DNA of 64,000 nucleotides from Muscardinus avellanarius (lineage: Eukaryota; Chordata; Mammalia; Rodentia; Gliridae): assembly GCA_963383645.1 (NCBI GenBank), contig OY726563.1, positions 38,323,331-38,387,330 of the forward strand, written 5' to 3'. The translations under genes were made by a program, and so were the position numbers. Below the pieces are notes generated by a model. That model searched no databases and was not told the origin of the DNA. It saw only the letters and a list, made by a program, of their open reading frames with translations. This document shows positions 33,251 to 44,759 of this stretch, piece by piece; position 1 is the stretch's first letter; every line of letters starts with the position of its first letter.

Positions 33251-33707
33251 AATCCTTAATTTTATAATAAGCATTTATATAGCTACACATATGTTTTTCT
33301 TTGGTAGGAAAAATGCATGAATTTATCAAAGTAAACTTACTTAAGTCATGACATATTTTGCCGTATGATATTTTGAACTTTTAGATAAAAAGTTAGCATT
33401 TATTTTGGAAGAATATAAGATTCAAAGTAGCGATCTTTAAAGTATGTGGGGGTAGACCTTTGTGAAGAATATACTATCTTGTACTTAAGAGAAGCTTTAA
33501 ATCATGTAGAGGGAGGGATTGAAAATATCTAAAATACTGCTTGATATTATAACAAAATTTAAAGCTGACTTTTTTCACTTTAATATTCAATGCTGAGTAG
33601 ATAATACATGATCAAATTAAGCAATATAAATAGTTGGTAAAATATTCTTCCTCGAATTTGGTCTACTACTAATAAAATTATTATATAAAAAAGATAGTGT
33701 TAATTTG

Positions 33708-33985
33708 ATGCAAATAGAGACCAAGGAGAATGAAGTGGAATAAATAACCTGGAAACAGACCTATATGAATATGGACATTTGATTTAGAAAAAGTAGGACT
33801 GTAGAGCTTTGGAGTAAAGATGGTCTTTTCTATAAATGCTGAAGGATTACTGGATATTATATGGGAAATATGAAACCTGACCTCTACCTCACACAGTATA
33901 AAAGATAAGGTATAGATGGATTGCAAACCTAGACGTGCAAGATGAAAATACAGTTTTTAAAGAGAAGATGTATTTTTGTGGACTA
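33708..33985 (+). mobile_element. Old L1 ORF2 fragment, sense
   Basis: It follows ORF2 order: aatagagaccaaggagaatg, ggaaacagacctatatgaat, tatggacatttgatttag, aagatggtcttttctataaatgctg, acctctacctcacacagtat, gatggattgcaaacctag. Stops and frameshifts throughout. Confidence 0.72.
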
Positions 33986-34328
33986 GACTAGAAACAGGAT
34001 TGTTCCTAACTAAAAACATAACCTTACCATTTCCCCTATACTCTTCTCCCTCAAGACATTCTAGAAGCAATGAAATTATTTACACTGAGAATGCCATTAA
34101 ACCATGAAACATTGTTTAAGTAAATTTAACTGACCTTCCTTTTCCCCTTTTATATGAAATTAGGTCATGTACATTTAATTATACAAATGGCCCAACTGCC
34201 CCCTTCTATTTTTTCCTTATGTTTTATTCACATCATCTTAATAAAACTGTCATTTTTTAAAACAATATTGCATAAAGCAAGTTTACTGTACTACCAAGCA
34301 AGAATTAATGCACATGTTAAAAAGTTAA

Positions 34329-36155
<1,827 letters not shown>

Positions 36156-36159
36156 CCCC

Positions 36160-36341
36160 AGGGATTGAACCCAGGGGCATTCTACTGCTGAGCTATACCT
36201 CCAGCCCTATTTTTTTATTTTGAAAGTCTTACTAAGTTTCTGAGGCCTCACTAAGTTGCTGAGGCTGGCCTTGAACCTACAGCTCTCCTGCTTTAGCCTC
36301 CCAAAACTGGGATTACAGGCATGTGCCGTTATACCAGGTTA
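36160..36341 (-). mobile_element. B1-dID SINE, old
   Basis: An antisense copy with cagggattgaacccagggg and a shortened linker. Confidence 0.83.
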
Positions 36342-36525
36342 ATTAATTCTTGCATTACTTAAAAACATTTTTTCTTCCCTTTTTTCTTTCTTTTTTTTTG
36401 GACATACTAAAATCTCTTGATTTTCCTTATATTTAACTAGACTTTTTTTTTTCTAGGTACTTATTTCATTTACTTTTACAACTTCCCTCCTTTATACCTG
36501 TTTAGTTGTAAATATTTATTAAGCC

Positions 36526-36569
36526 AACCCTCCCTCCCTCCCTCCCTCCCTCCCTCCCTCCCTCCCTCT
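36526..36569. repeat. (CCCT)n microsatellite
   Basis: About eleven CCCT units next to an antisense SINE. Confidence 0.96.
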
Positions 36570-36579
36570 CTCCTTCCTT

Positions 36580-36757
36580 ATTTGTGATGCTGAGCATTGA
36601 ACCCAGGGCCAATCTTCTTTGAGCTATATCCCCATCTCTCTTTATTTTATATTTGGAAATGGTCTCACTCAGTTGCTGAGGCTGGATTAGAATCTGTGAT
36701 CATACTGTCTCAGCCTTCCATGTACTGGGATTATAGGCATGCACCACTGCACCCTGT
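36580..36757 (-). mobile_element. B1-dID SINE, old
   Basis: An antisense copy from gatgctgagcattgaaccc to gcaccactgcaccctg. Confidence 0.8.
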
Positions 36758-36790
36758 TCTTTTTCTTCGTTTATAAAAAATACTTGCTGT

Positions 36791-36993
36791 CACTGGGTGT
36801 GGTGGTGCACGCTTGTGATCCCTGCGCTTGGGAGCCTGAGGCAGGAGGATCACACAGGTTCGAAGCCAGCCTCGGCTACTTAGTGAGGCTCTCAGCAACT
36901 TAGTGGGACCCAGTTTTCAAATAAAATATAAAACAGATCTGGGAGTGTAGCCCAGGGGTAGAAAGTCCCTGGGTTCCATCCCCAGTAACACCC
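36791..36993 (+). mobile_element. B1-dID SINE
   Basis: A sense copy of the ataaaacagatctgggagtg type, complete. It ends in the C8(AC)n tail at 36993-37010. Confidence 0.9.
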
Positions 36994-37086
36994 CCCCCAC
37001 ACACACACACTTACTTGATGTCAGATGTGGTAGTGCAAATGTGTGCTATAATAGCCCAGGGGTAGAAAGCCCTGGGTTCCATCCCC

Positions 37087-37141
<55 letters not shown>

Positions 37142-37175
37142 ATGTCAGATGTGGTAGTGCACATGTGTGCTATAA
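36949..37175 (+). repeat. Segment duplication: SINE tail + (CA)n + start of next SINE
   Basis: agcccaggggtagaaag ... gttccatccccagtaacac lies at about 36949-36993 and again at 37052-37093. tgatgtcagatgtggtagtg ... gtgtgctataat lies at about 37016-37051 and 37140-37174. The order tail-CA-start is thus present twice in tandem, the second copy with a longer CA array. Confidence 0.9.
37090..37139. repeat. (CA)n microsatellite
   Basis: About 24 uninterrupted CA units. Confidence 0.98.
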
Positions 37176-37329
37176 TCCCAGTACTTGGGAGGTAGAGACA
37201 GGAAGATTGCACGTTTGCAGCCAGCCTCAACAACATCATGAGACCCTTTTTTAAAACTGAATGGACACACATACATAAAGAGCTGGGTGTAGCTCAGAAG
37301 CAGAATATCCCTGGATTCAATCCATAGTA

Positions 37330-37332
<3 letters not shown>
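37141..37332 (+). mobile_element. B1-dID SINE
   Basis: A sense copy from gatgtcagatgtggtagtg to tccatagtatc, ending in another CA array. Confidence 0.85.

Positions 37333-37379
<47 letters not shown>
37331..37379. repeat. (CA)n microsatellite
   Basis: About 24 CA units as the tail of the preceding SINE. The Cys-Val repeat ORFs on the opposite strand are artefacts. Confidence 0.98.
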
Positions 37380-37380
<1 letters not shown>

Positions 37381-37474
37381 CCTAAATAGTTGGTGACATT
37401 CTGATGTCTAATTCATTTGTATGAAAATATTTTTTTAATCCTTTATATTTTTTTCCTATAGCATAAAGCTATCT

Positions 37475-37525
37475 TTTCTTTCTTTCTTTCTTTCCTTCTT
37501 TCCTTCTTTCCTTCTTTCCTTCTTT
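37475..37525. repeat. (TTTC)n(TTCC)n polypyrimidine tract
   Basis: A pure C/T array forming the tail of the antisense SINE that follows. Confidence 0.93.
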
Positions 37526-37528
37526 TTT

Positions 37529-37726
37529 TGGTGGTATTAGGGATGGAACCCAGAGGCTTTCTACCTCTGGGCTATACTCCCAGACCTATTTTATACTTTA
37601 TTTGAAAACACTGTCTCACTGATAAAAAGGGCCTCATTAAGTAGCTGAAGCTGTCCACGAACTGTGATCCTCCTGTCTCATCCTCCTAAGCACTGGGATT
37701 ACAAGCATGTGCCACCGCCTGGCAGA
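37529..37726 (-). mobile_element. B1-dID SINE
   Basis: An antisense copy, complete, with gataaaaagggcctc in place of the usual gttgctgag segment. It is the left arm of an inverted SINE pair. Confidence 0.88.
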
Positions 37727-37746
37727 AGCTTTTTTTTTTTTTTTAA

Positions 37747-37952
37747 ACTGGTCATAGTGGTGCATCTTTGTAATTTGGGAGGCTGAGACAGGAGGATCAT
37801 GGTTCCCAGACAGCCTCAGCTACTTAATGAGGCCCTTTACAACTCAGTGAGACTCTGTTGCAATATAAAGAATTAAAAGTAGGGCTAGAAGTATACCTCG
37901 GAGGTCGAATGCCCCTGGGTTCCATCCCCAGTATCGCGCAAAAAAAAAAAAA
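37747..37952 (+). mobile_element. B1-dID SINE
   Basis: A sense copy with a small deletion in the left half (ctttgtaatttgggagg). It is the right arm of an inverted pair with about 20 bp between arms. Confidence 0.88.
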
Positions 37953-38549
37953 ATCTTTTAATTGAGGAAGAGGTGTTTTAGTTTACTACTTAAATGTTTA
38001 GCATTCAGTATGAGGGAAGGTAGAATCAGAAGGAATTATACATCTCTCTCCCCCTTAGCTCGCCTCCTCTTTTCCTGATAAATACTTGACTTTCACTGAG
38101 AACAATAAGGAACTTGTTGACCTTTCATTGTTTTCTAGCAAAGTGTGTTGGTATAGATGCTTTTTAGGATGCAATCTCAAGAATTCAAATTAAGCCTATT
38201 AAAATAAAAATGATAGCTCATGTGCGAGATCTAGTGTTCAGAATTGGTTGATAATGGCTGATCCAAGGTTTCATCATGGACTCATTTTCTTTTCAGTTCT
38301 CTGTTGGCTTATTCTAATGACTAGTTGCTCTTTTGATAGTGAAAGAGGGTTGTCATGTGCAAGCAAAGTGAAATATTTCATCATAGAAAGATATTATAGA
38401 GCAATCGTTTATGTACTTAGTGTAGTGCTAGCATATAATGAATGCTTCATTGATGATTATTGTCATTTTGTGGAGGGACAAGATTCTAGTCTCTTGTTGA
38501 TCTCTTCAGAAATACTTCAACTTGCATTTCATTGGCCAGAAATAGGCCA
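37953..38549. other. Intron; 123-codon ORF without support
   Basis: The + strand ORF at 38248-38619 runs into the TG-rich repeat and a SINE. Its first ~100 residues have no motif I recognise. It may be an old repeat relic. Confidence 0.4.
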
Positions 38550-38607
38550 CATGGCTGTGTGCATGCGTGCGTGCATGTGTGTGCGCGCACATGTGTGCGT
38601 ACATAGG
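38550..38607. repeat. Alternating purine-pyrimidine tract (TG/CG/CA)
   Basis: TGTGCATGCGTGCGTGCATG followed by tgtgtgcgcgcacatgtgtgcgt. The sequence is imperfectly palindromic and rich in CG steps. Confidence 0.9.
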
Positions 38608-38661
38608 TACTACTGGTGATGGAACCCAGGGGCATTCTACCTCTGAATTTACCCCTGACCC
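38608..38661 (-). mobile_element. Outer SINE, dID half, interrupted
   Basis: tactggtgatggaacccag to tgaccccc, then an inserted SINE. It resumes near 38842. Confidence 0.78.
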
Positions 38662-38662
38662 C

Positions 38663-38840
38663 CTTTGTGGTACTGGGGATGGAGCCCAGGGGCTTTCTAC
38701 CTCTGGGTTACACTCCCAGACCTATTTTATGTTTTATTTGGAAACAGGGTCTTACTGAGTTGCTGAGAGTCTCACTAAGTAGCTAAGGCTGGATTCGAAC
38801 CCACATATTCTTCCTCTTTCAGCCTTGAAGTACTTCTAAC
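38663..38840 (-). mobile_element. Inner SINE, nested
   Basis: Antisense: gtggtactggggatggagcc to ctttcagccttgaagtact. Its left end is truncated or damaged. Confidence 0.82.
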
Positions 38841-38841
38841 C

Positions 38842-38955
38842 CTTCGTAGTTTTAACTTTTGTCTCAATAAGTTGCTTGAGGATAGCCTTAAACTTATCCT
38901 CCTGTCCCAGCTTCACAGGTACTGGAATTACAGGCATGCTCCACTGGGCTCTTTT
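38842..38955 (-). mobile_element. Outer SINE, left half
   Basis: gttttaacttttgtctcaat to ggcatgctccactgggctc, the remainder of the element begun at 38608. Confidence 0.7.
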
Positions 38956-40700
38956 TAACTGATTCCTTATCAAAGGAGATATGGTTACTCTTAGATCAGG
39001 TATGCTCAGTGTTTGAGCAGGGTTCAAGTCCCTATATATACTGTTCCATCTAATGGAAGGATGAGAGATGGATAAACCAGATGGTGTGAACCATCTTTCC
39101 ATTACAAATCAGATTTTTTCTACCACCTTTTACTTTTTGTGGAAAGGGATGTAGCATATATAATACTTCTTAGATTGCAAAATATTTAAATAAAATATAA
39201 TTTATTTTCATAATGAGTTCCTTCTTTTACCGAGGAAATACATCCCAGGGCCTTGTGTTTTGTTTCTATCACTGGTGATAGCATTTCTTACAAAATGGAT
39301 CTCCGAAACAGATTGATTTTGTTTTGGTACTATGTGTTTAGAGCAGGCAAATTTGCTTGTAGAATTTGATCCTGCCACATGCCATATAACTAATTTTATA
39401 ACCTTGTATAAGATTCCTTCTTCTTCTGATTTTATGTCTATAGAAATGGAATAATCAGATCTACCTTACAAGATTGATACCAAGATGATTATACATACAT
39501 TCTATATCTTGCATATAGAATTTTTAGCCATTCTTTAGTTCTTACTTTGCCATATAAAATTCCTTTAATTTGGGACCAGTGTATATTTTTTTGAAATCTA
39601 TTTTCCTGTTTCAGCATTTAGTCCTTATATTTTTTGTCACTCTGCCCATCCTTAGTAATGAGCAGTTAATGCTGAGTTTACGTTTCATTAATATGTTGTT
39701 ATTTTTCCATTATATTGGCCAATAAAGATTTCATGTGTTTAGTGAGTGATGGAGATACCAATTCTTTATAGTTCAATGTTATTTGAACCAAAGTCTATTC
39801 CAGGGTGACAGTTGTACATGCTATTTTATTGTTACTGTTCTTCTCTGCTTCAGATACCCCCCCCCCACACACACACACACAATGTGAATTTAGTTGCCTA
39901 TTTAGCTCCATATAATTAATTCAGGATTTTATTTCATTATCTTTTAATGCTATTAGTGATACTTACATTTGTTATATATTTGAAGCAGTATGCTATCGTT
40001 ACTTCAATAAAAGTACGCGAATTTTGACACATAGTTTTATATAATGCCCATAGTTTTCACATCCTGGCAGACTGTTAAAATTATTTCCTTCATGTGAAGC
40101 TAATAAATGCAAAATAAGATGTAACAACACCCATATTCTTTAATCAGTTAAGGCTAATGCATCTATTTAATTTAATGAGTATAATGGAGGAATTCTCCCT
40201 AATGCTTACATATTTAAATATATCTAAAATATGTGAGCTTTAGAATTTTGGGGATTTTTAAAGTAACTAAAAAGCGTGACTTTTAAAAGTGGGAGCTTGT
40301 CAGTAGTTAGTTAAGGTGTCAGTCAATATAAAAAGCATTGTAATTTGGCATTTGAAAGTGATAAAGGTTTATTGAAGGAGTTACTATGAAAGGATGGAAA
40401 AATGAGAATTACCATGACAGGTCAAAGGAAATAGTGTGAACTCAAATGAATCTTGTGCATTACCTTGGCATTTTACTAGGTGTTGTTTTTTCTTGAATGA
40501 GTTGATAAATGTACTGGAAGAGATACAAAATGATAAAAAAGGCTCATAGTAAAGACTGGAAACAATTTAAAAACATAAACAAGCTGGTTTTATTTCTCAC
40601 CTCCTATTAGGATTCTTTCTTATACAAACTGACATTTGTTGTTTTCTCCAGGTGCCCTAATTCATTTAGCATATTTTCCCTCTTAATTGTATTTGACACG
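38956..40700. other. Unremarkable intron
   Basis: AT-rich and apparently unique. A C7(AC)n tract at 39858-39882 is the only simple repeat of note. Confidence 0.5.
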
Positions 40701-40704
40701 AAAC

Positions 40705-40707
40705 TGT

Positions 40708-40760
<53 letters not shown>
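40705..40760. repeat. (GT)n microsatellite
   Basis: About 25 GT units, adjoining the tail of an antisense ID element. Confidence 0.97.
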
Positions 40761-40762
<2 letters not shown>

Positions 40763-40840
40763 AGTAGTGAAAATTGAACCTAGGAGGTTGCACATGCCAG
40801 ACATGTGCTTTACTGTTGAACTACATCCCCAAGCCCTTTA
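40761..40840 (-). mobile_element. ID-type SINE retaining the tRNA middle
   Basis: Antisense: gtagtgaaaattgaacctag, ggttgcacatgccagacatg, tgctttactgttgaactac, atccccaagcccttt. The anticodon-arm equivalent is present, unlike in the dID halves. Confidence 0.75.
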
Positions 40841-41005
40841 AATTTATTTTATTTAAATTTGATCTAATACCCTGCATAAAACTCAGGTATTTTGTTGTCA
40901 TATTGTTATGCCTGTATATTAAGACAGAAAGATTAAGTAAATGCATGATAGGTACCTCATTTTAGAAGTTACTTTGAAAATCTATGAAGTAAAATTCCTC
41001 CAGTC

Positions 41006-41224
41006 TTTTATTTATGTATTTATTTATTTATTTACTTATTTATTTATTTACTTATTTATTTATTGTGGGACTGGGGTTCTACCTCTGGCTATGCTCCCAG
41101 ACACCTATTTTTTATACTTTTATTTGGAAACAGGGTCTCCTAAGCCAGCAAGGCTGGCTTTGAACCTGCGCGATCCTTCTGTCTCAGCCTCCCAAGCGTG
41201 GGGATTACAAGCGTGTGCCATAGT
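41006..41224 (-). mobile_element. SINE, short-middle subtype, with (TTTA)n tail
   Basis: The tail array is at 41006-41064. The dID half is truncated (actggggttctacctctgg), and the middle is cctaagccagcaaggctgg. Confidence 0.9.
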
Positions 41225-41664
41225 AAGTATTTGCGGAGAATTTGAATACTACCTATCAATTTTAGCAATGCCTTAAGTTGATGTTCTAACAGTATTTTTT
41301 GTTTAGTTTCTTTGTCTGAAGATTCCTACCCTATTTCCTTGATTATGCTCTTCAACTGGCATTTTGAAAATTCTGACCTTGAGTGATTTTATTTGTCAGA
41401 TAGCGATACCTCACCTGTGTGACTCACCTTTTTTAGGGGATTGGAAAAGTTCCCTTATTCCTCAGTAGCTTAGAAGAATTTGGTGAGTGCTTCAAAACTG
41501 TATGATATAGTGTTTCTTTTGAGATTTGGCTAAAACATAATTCCAAGAGGAGAAAGAAGTTCTTCAAGAAAGGATCTATCATCTAGAACCTGCATTTGTA
41601 GAGTCTTCATAAGAATTAGTTTAGATGTATTGACAGTAAGAGAGGCCTAATTTTTATTTTTTGA
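41225..41664. other. Unremarkable intron
   Basis: No gene or named repeat is seen. Confidence 0.45.
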
Positions 41665-42112
41665 TGGCTACTTCTTTCAGTCAGCTTTTCCATCACTATT
41701 ACCAAATTTCCTGACATGAACAATTGGAATAGGTAAGACTTACTGGGACTCGTGGTTTCAGAGGTTTCAATCCATAGTGCCAGCTCCATGCCATAAGTGG
41801 AAGCAATGACCATAGGATGCATAGAGGGGTGCTGCTCCCACATCAGAGAGGCCCAAAGCAAAGTGAGCAAAGACAAGAGGGGAGGGACATAATAGTCCCC
41901 AAGGCCAAACCCCCAGTGACCAGCATTCTCCATTCATACCCCTACCTTCCTTAATTACCACCCATAAATCCATTCAGATCATCCATCAGTGAATTGGTCT
42001 ACCAACTAGATTAGAACCCCATGATTATATTATTTTACTTCAGAACACTTTTGTATTGCCCGTTCATAAGTTTTTCCAGGGGTATTCTGTATCCGATCCC
42101 TAACAGTGCCCT
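41665..42112. mobile_element. Interspersed repeat, family not assigned
   Basis: The sequence contains gtggtttcagaggtttcaat, agtgccagctccatgcc, aacccccagtgaccag, taattaccacccataaatcc and tccgatccctaacagtg. I have met this order in rodent and other mammalian interspersed repeats but cannot name the family. A 105-codon - strand ORF inside it is probably spurious. Confidence 0.5.
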
Positions 42113-42895
42113 TTGGCACTGGTTAGCAACATCACTGAAGTTAGGACCAACTTTGCAATTTAAGCTCATTACTACCACATTCAGCTTTATTTAAATGCTC
42201 AGAGGCAACTCTTAATACCTATTCTTTTTGGATAAATTTAAGCAGATATTAGTCTTAAAATATTTTTCTTAATATTAGTCACACTGCATTTCTTCTTTCA
42301 TATACTTATTGGTTCTTTATACATAAAATTCATGTTGTCAGAGTTTGCTGAGCTTCTTACAATGGCAGGAGATTGGATTATGATTGAGGAAACTGCAGAG
42401 CCATTTTATTCTTGTGATTTAATGCTTTCTTTTTATTCTAGTTCTTGGCAGTAGAATTCTGTTTTCACCTGAGTATAACATATCTGTATCTTCCTACAGA
42501 GAATGGGCATTGCTGATTATTTTGTTTTCTGTTCATTTTTCCTTTCTTATGGAGAACAAAGTCTTTTGGGGGGGGGGCTCTTTCCATTTTATCCTACTCA
42601 CCAACTTGTACTTTACCTTGTAATCATTCTTTGATAGTATTCTCTTATATGAATCAACATCCTAATTGGTTTATCTTTAGTGATTTTATAATAGTTTCTC
42701 AACTTCATTCAACCTACCCAGTTTTGTTTTCTCATTTGACATTTCTGTCGTGGGTTCTATTACATGCCTCCAATATGCGAAGCAGTAAAAAATGGCTGAA
42801 ATATTTTATCTCCAAAATGCATATTTGGAAAGGACAAGGCATATATGTACATGCTTTCTGATACTGAGAAGGTAGAATAATTATAGTTCCCTGTG
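42113..42895. other. Intron with a G10 run
   Basis: A G10 homopolymer is at 42569-42578. Nothing else is recognised. Confidence 0.5.
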
Positions 42896-42898
42896 CCA

Positions 42899-43105
42899 CA
42901 GCCCCCCCTGCCCCAAGCACTGGAGATGGAACCCAGGGGCATTCTACCTCCAAGCTACACCCCAGCCCTATTTTATGTTCTTTATTTTGAAAAAGGGCCT
43001 CACTAAGTTGCAGAGAGCTTCACTAAGTACCTGAGGCTATCTGTGATCCTCCTGTCTCAGCCTCCCAAGTACTGGGATTAGAAGCATGAGCCACTATACC
43101 TGACT
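42899..43105 (-). mobile_element. B1-dID SINE
   Basis: An antisense copy with a C-rich junction (gccccccctgccccaagc), gcactggagatggaaccc, and a shortened left half. Confidence 0.87.
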
Positions 43106-43214
43106 CTCTAAGTTTTTAAGTGCAAAAGTCATTTCTAATTTAAAAGTGATTTGGTGTTTACTCATATGACTTAAATTAGTAATTATATTTAGTCTAGAAA
43201 TGGAGCTTTTATAG

Positions 43215-43460
43215 CCCGGTATGGTAGCACACATCTGTAGTCTCAGTGCTTGGGAGACTGAGACAGGAGGACTTCAGATTGAAGGCCAGCCTCAGCAACT
43301 TAGCAAGGGGAGACCCTCAGCAGCAACTTGGCAAGAACCTGTTTCACAAATGAAAAATGAATGAATGAATGAATGAGTGAGTGAATGAATGAATACAGCT
43401 GGGGTATAGCTTAGTGTTTCAGTGTCTCCGGGTTCAATCCTCAGTATCCCCTCACCCCCC
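43215..43460 (+). mobile_element. B1-dID SINE with expanded linker
   Basis: A sense copy in which the A-rich linker has become an (GAAT)n array at 43352-43395. The dID half follows (acagctggggtatagctta). The middle also shows a duplicated cagcaacttagc/cagcaacttggc segment. Confidence 0.86.
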
Positions 43461-44520
43461 AAAAATGTAGTTTTATAAAGCTATTCATATCATCTGACAC
43501 CACATTAGGAATATTATTGTATATCCTTTTTAAATAAAATATATAGTATTCTCACCTTGTATTTCTTATTTGTGTACATGTCAGTCTTAAATGAATGCAA
43601 ATGTTCACTAGTTGGACAGAACTTGGAAATTAATTAGATTCCTATTCTGAACATTTGTATATACAGATTAGAAACACACTAGGATCAGTTTTTGAAAAAT
43701 TATAATCGGTTACATACCTGTACTTACGTAAAGTATGGTAGTAATGAAGAATTGAGAAGAATACAGTTACAGGAAAAAAGATGAACAAGTGCAGTGGAAT
43801 AAATGAGTTCTCTGAGGATGGGTAGGTGACAGATGAATGTGGAGGGGCGTTGCTTCCTAGATGTCTTAAGATTTATTAGCTGATTCAATGTGGAATGAGT
43901 TTCCCTATTTATTGCCTTGTATCATTATATGTTCACTAAAATAAGGGATAGAGAAAGTAGTAGCAGCAGGTTTGTGGTTTGGGAGATCAAAAGGCTTTGA
44001 ATGGAGAAGAGATATTTGAAGAGTATAGAGTTTGGAGGTACCTGGCAGATGTTGGCGTAGACAGATATAAGCCTGACACTAAAAATGACGAGCTAGTAAT
44101 TTTTTTCAACATCTCCAGTGTACGCTTTTTTTTTTTTTAACAAATATTTTGAAAGAGACTAGACTTATCTAAACTTCAAAGGAGGAGCTTCATTTCTAAG
44201 TGAGCATCTGTTATCTATTAGGCAGTTATTGGCATGCAGTAGAATCTCTTCTAGGAACAGTTGTAATAACTTTGTATGAGAGAGAGGAGGGAGGGAGGGA
44301 GGGAAAAGATAGGTGAATGAATCAGAATAAATGAGTTTGAGGGCTTTGAGAGAACATCATTCAGATCAGTGTGTCCAGGAATGTTTCTCATAAGCCCTGA
44401 CGGAACTTAGAAGTTTCAGCTCCATTTATTTTCAGAGATCAGATACCTAAAGTAAGTACCATCACATCCTAAGGCATCTTCTTGTTTTCATCCATTTATC
44501 ATATAGTAGTAGTTTTAAAT
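43461..44520. other. Unremarkable intron
   Basis: A T10 run is at about 44128 and a short (GGGA)n tract at 44285-44304. No gene is seen. Confidence 0.5.
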
Positions 44521-44537
44521 CATCTTTATTGATTTTA

Positions 44538-44743
44538 TCTATTTTTTATTTTTTATTTTTTGGTGAATCTGGGGTTCCTGGAAACCCTTCTACCTCCGGG
44601 CTACACTCTCAGACACCTATTTTTTATATTTTTATTTGGAAACAGGGTCTCTTAAGCCAGCGAGGCTGGCTTCGAACCTGCGCAATCCTCCTGTTTCTGC
44701 CTTCCAAGCACGGGGATTACAAGCGTGCACCACCACGCCCGAC
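44538..44743 (-). mobile_element. B1-dID SINE, short-middle subtype, perfect target-site duplication
   Basis: The 16-bp duplication ATCTTTATTGATTTTA is at 44522-44537 and 44744-44759 with no mismatch. This is one of the youngest-looking copies. Confidence 0.95.
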
Positions 44744-44759
44744 ATCTTTATTGATTTTA

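Noticed and set aside
37021..37375. Cys-Val repeat ORFs
   Set aside because: They are translations of (CA)n arrays in SINE tails.
38248..38619. 123-codon + strand ORF
   Set aside because: No recognisable domain, no flanking splice sites that fit KDM6A, and it ends in a TG/CG repeat.
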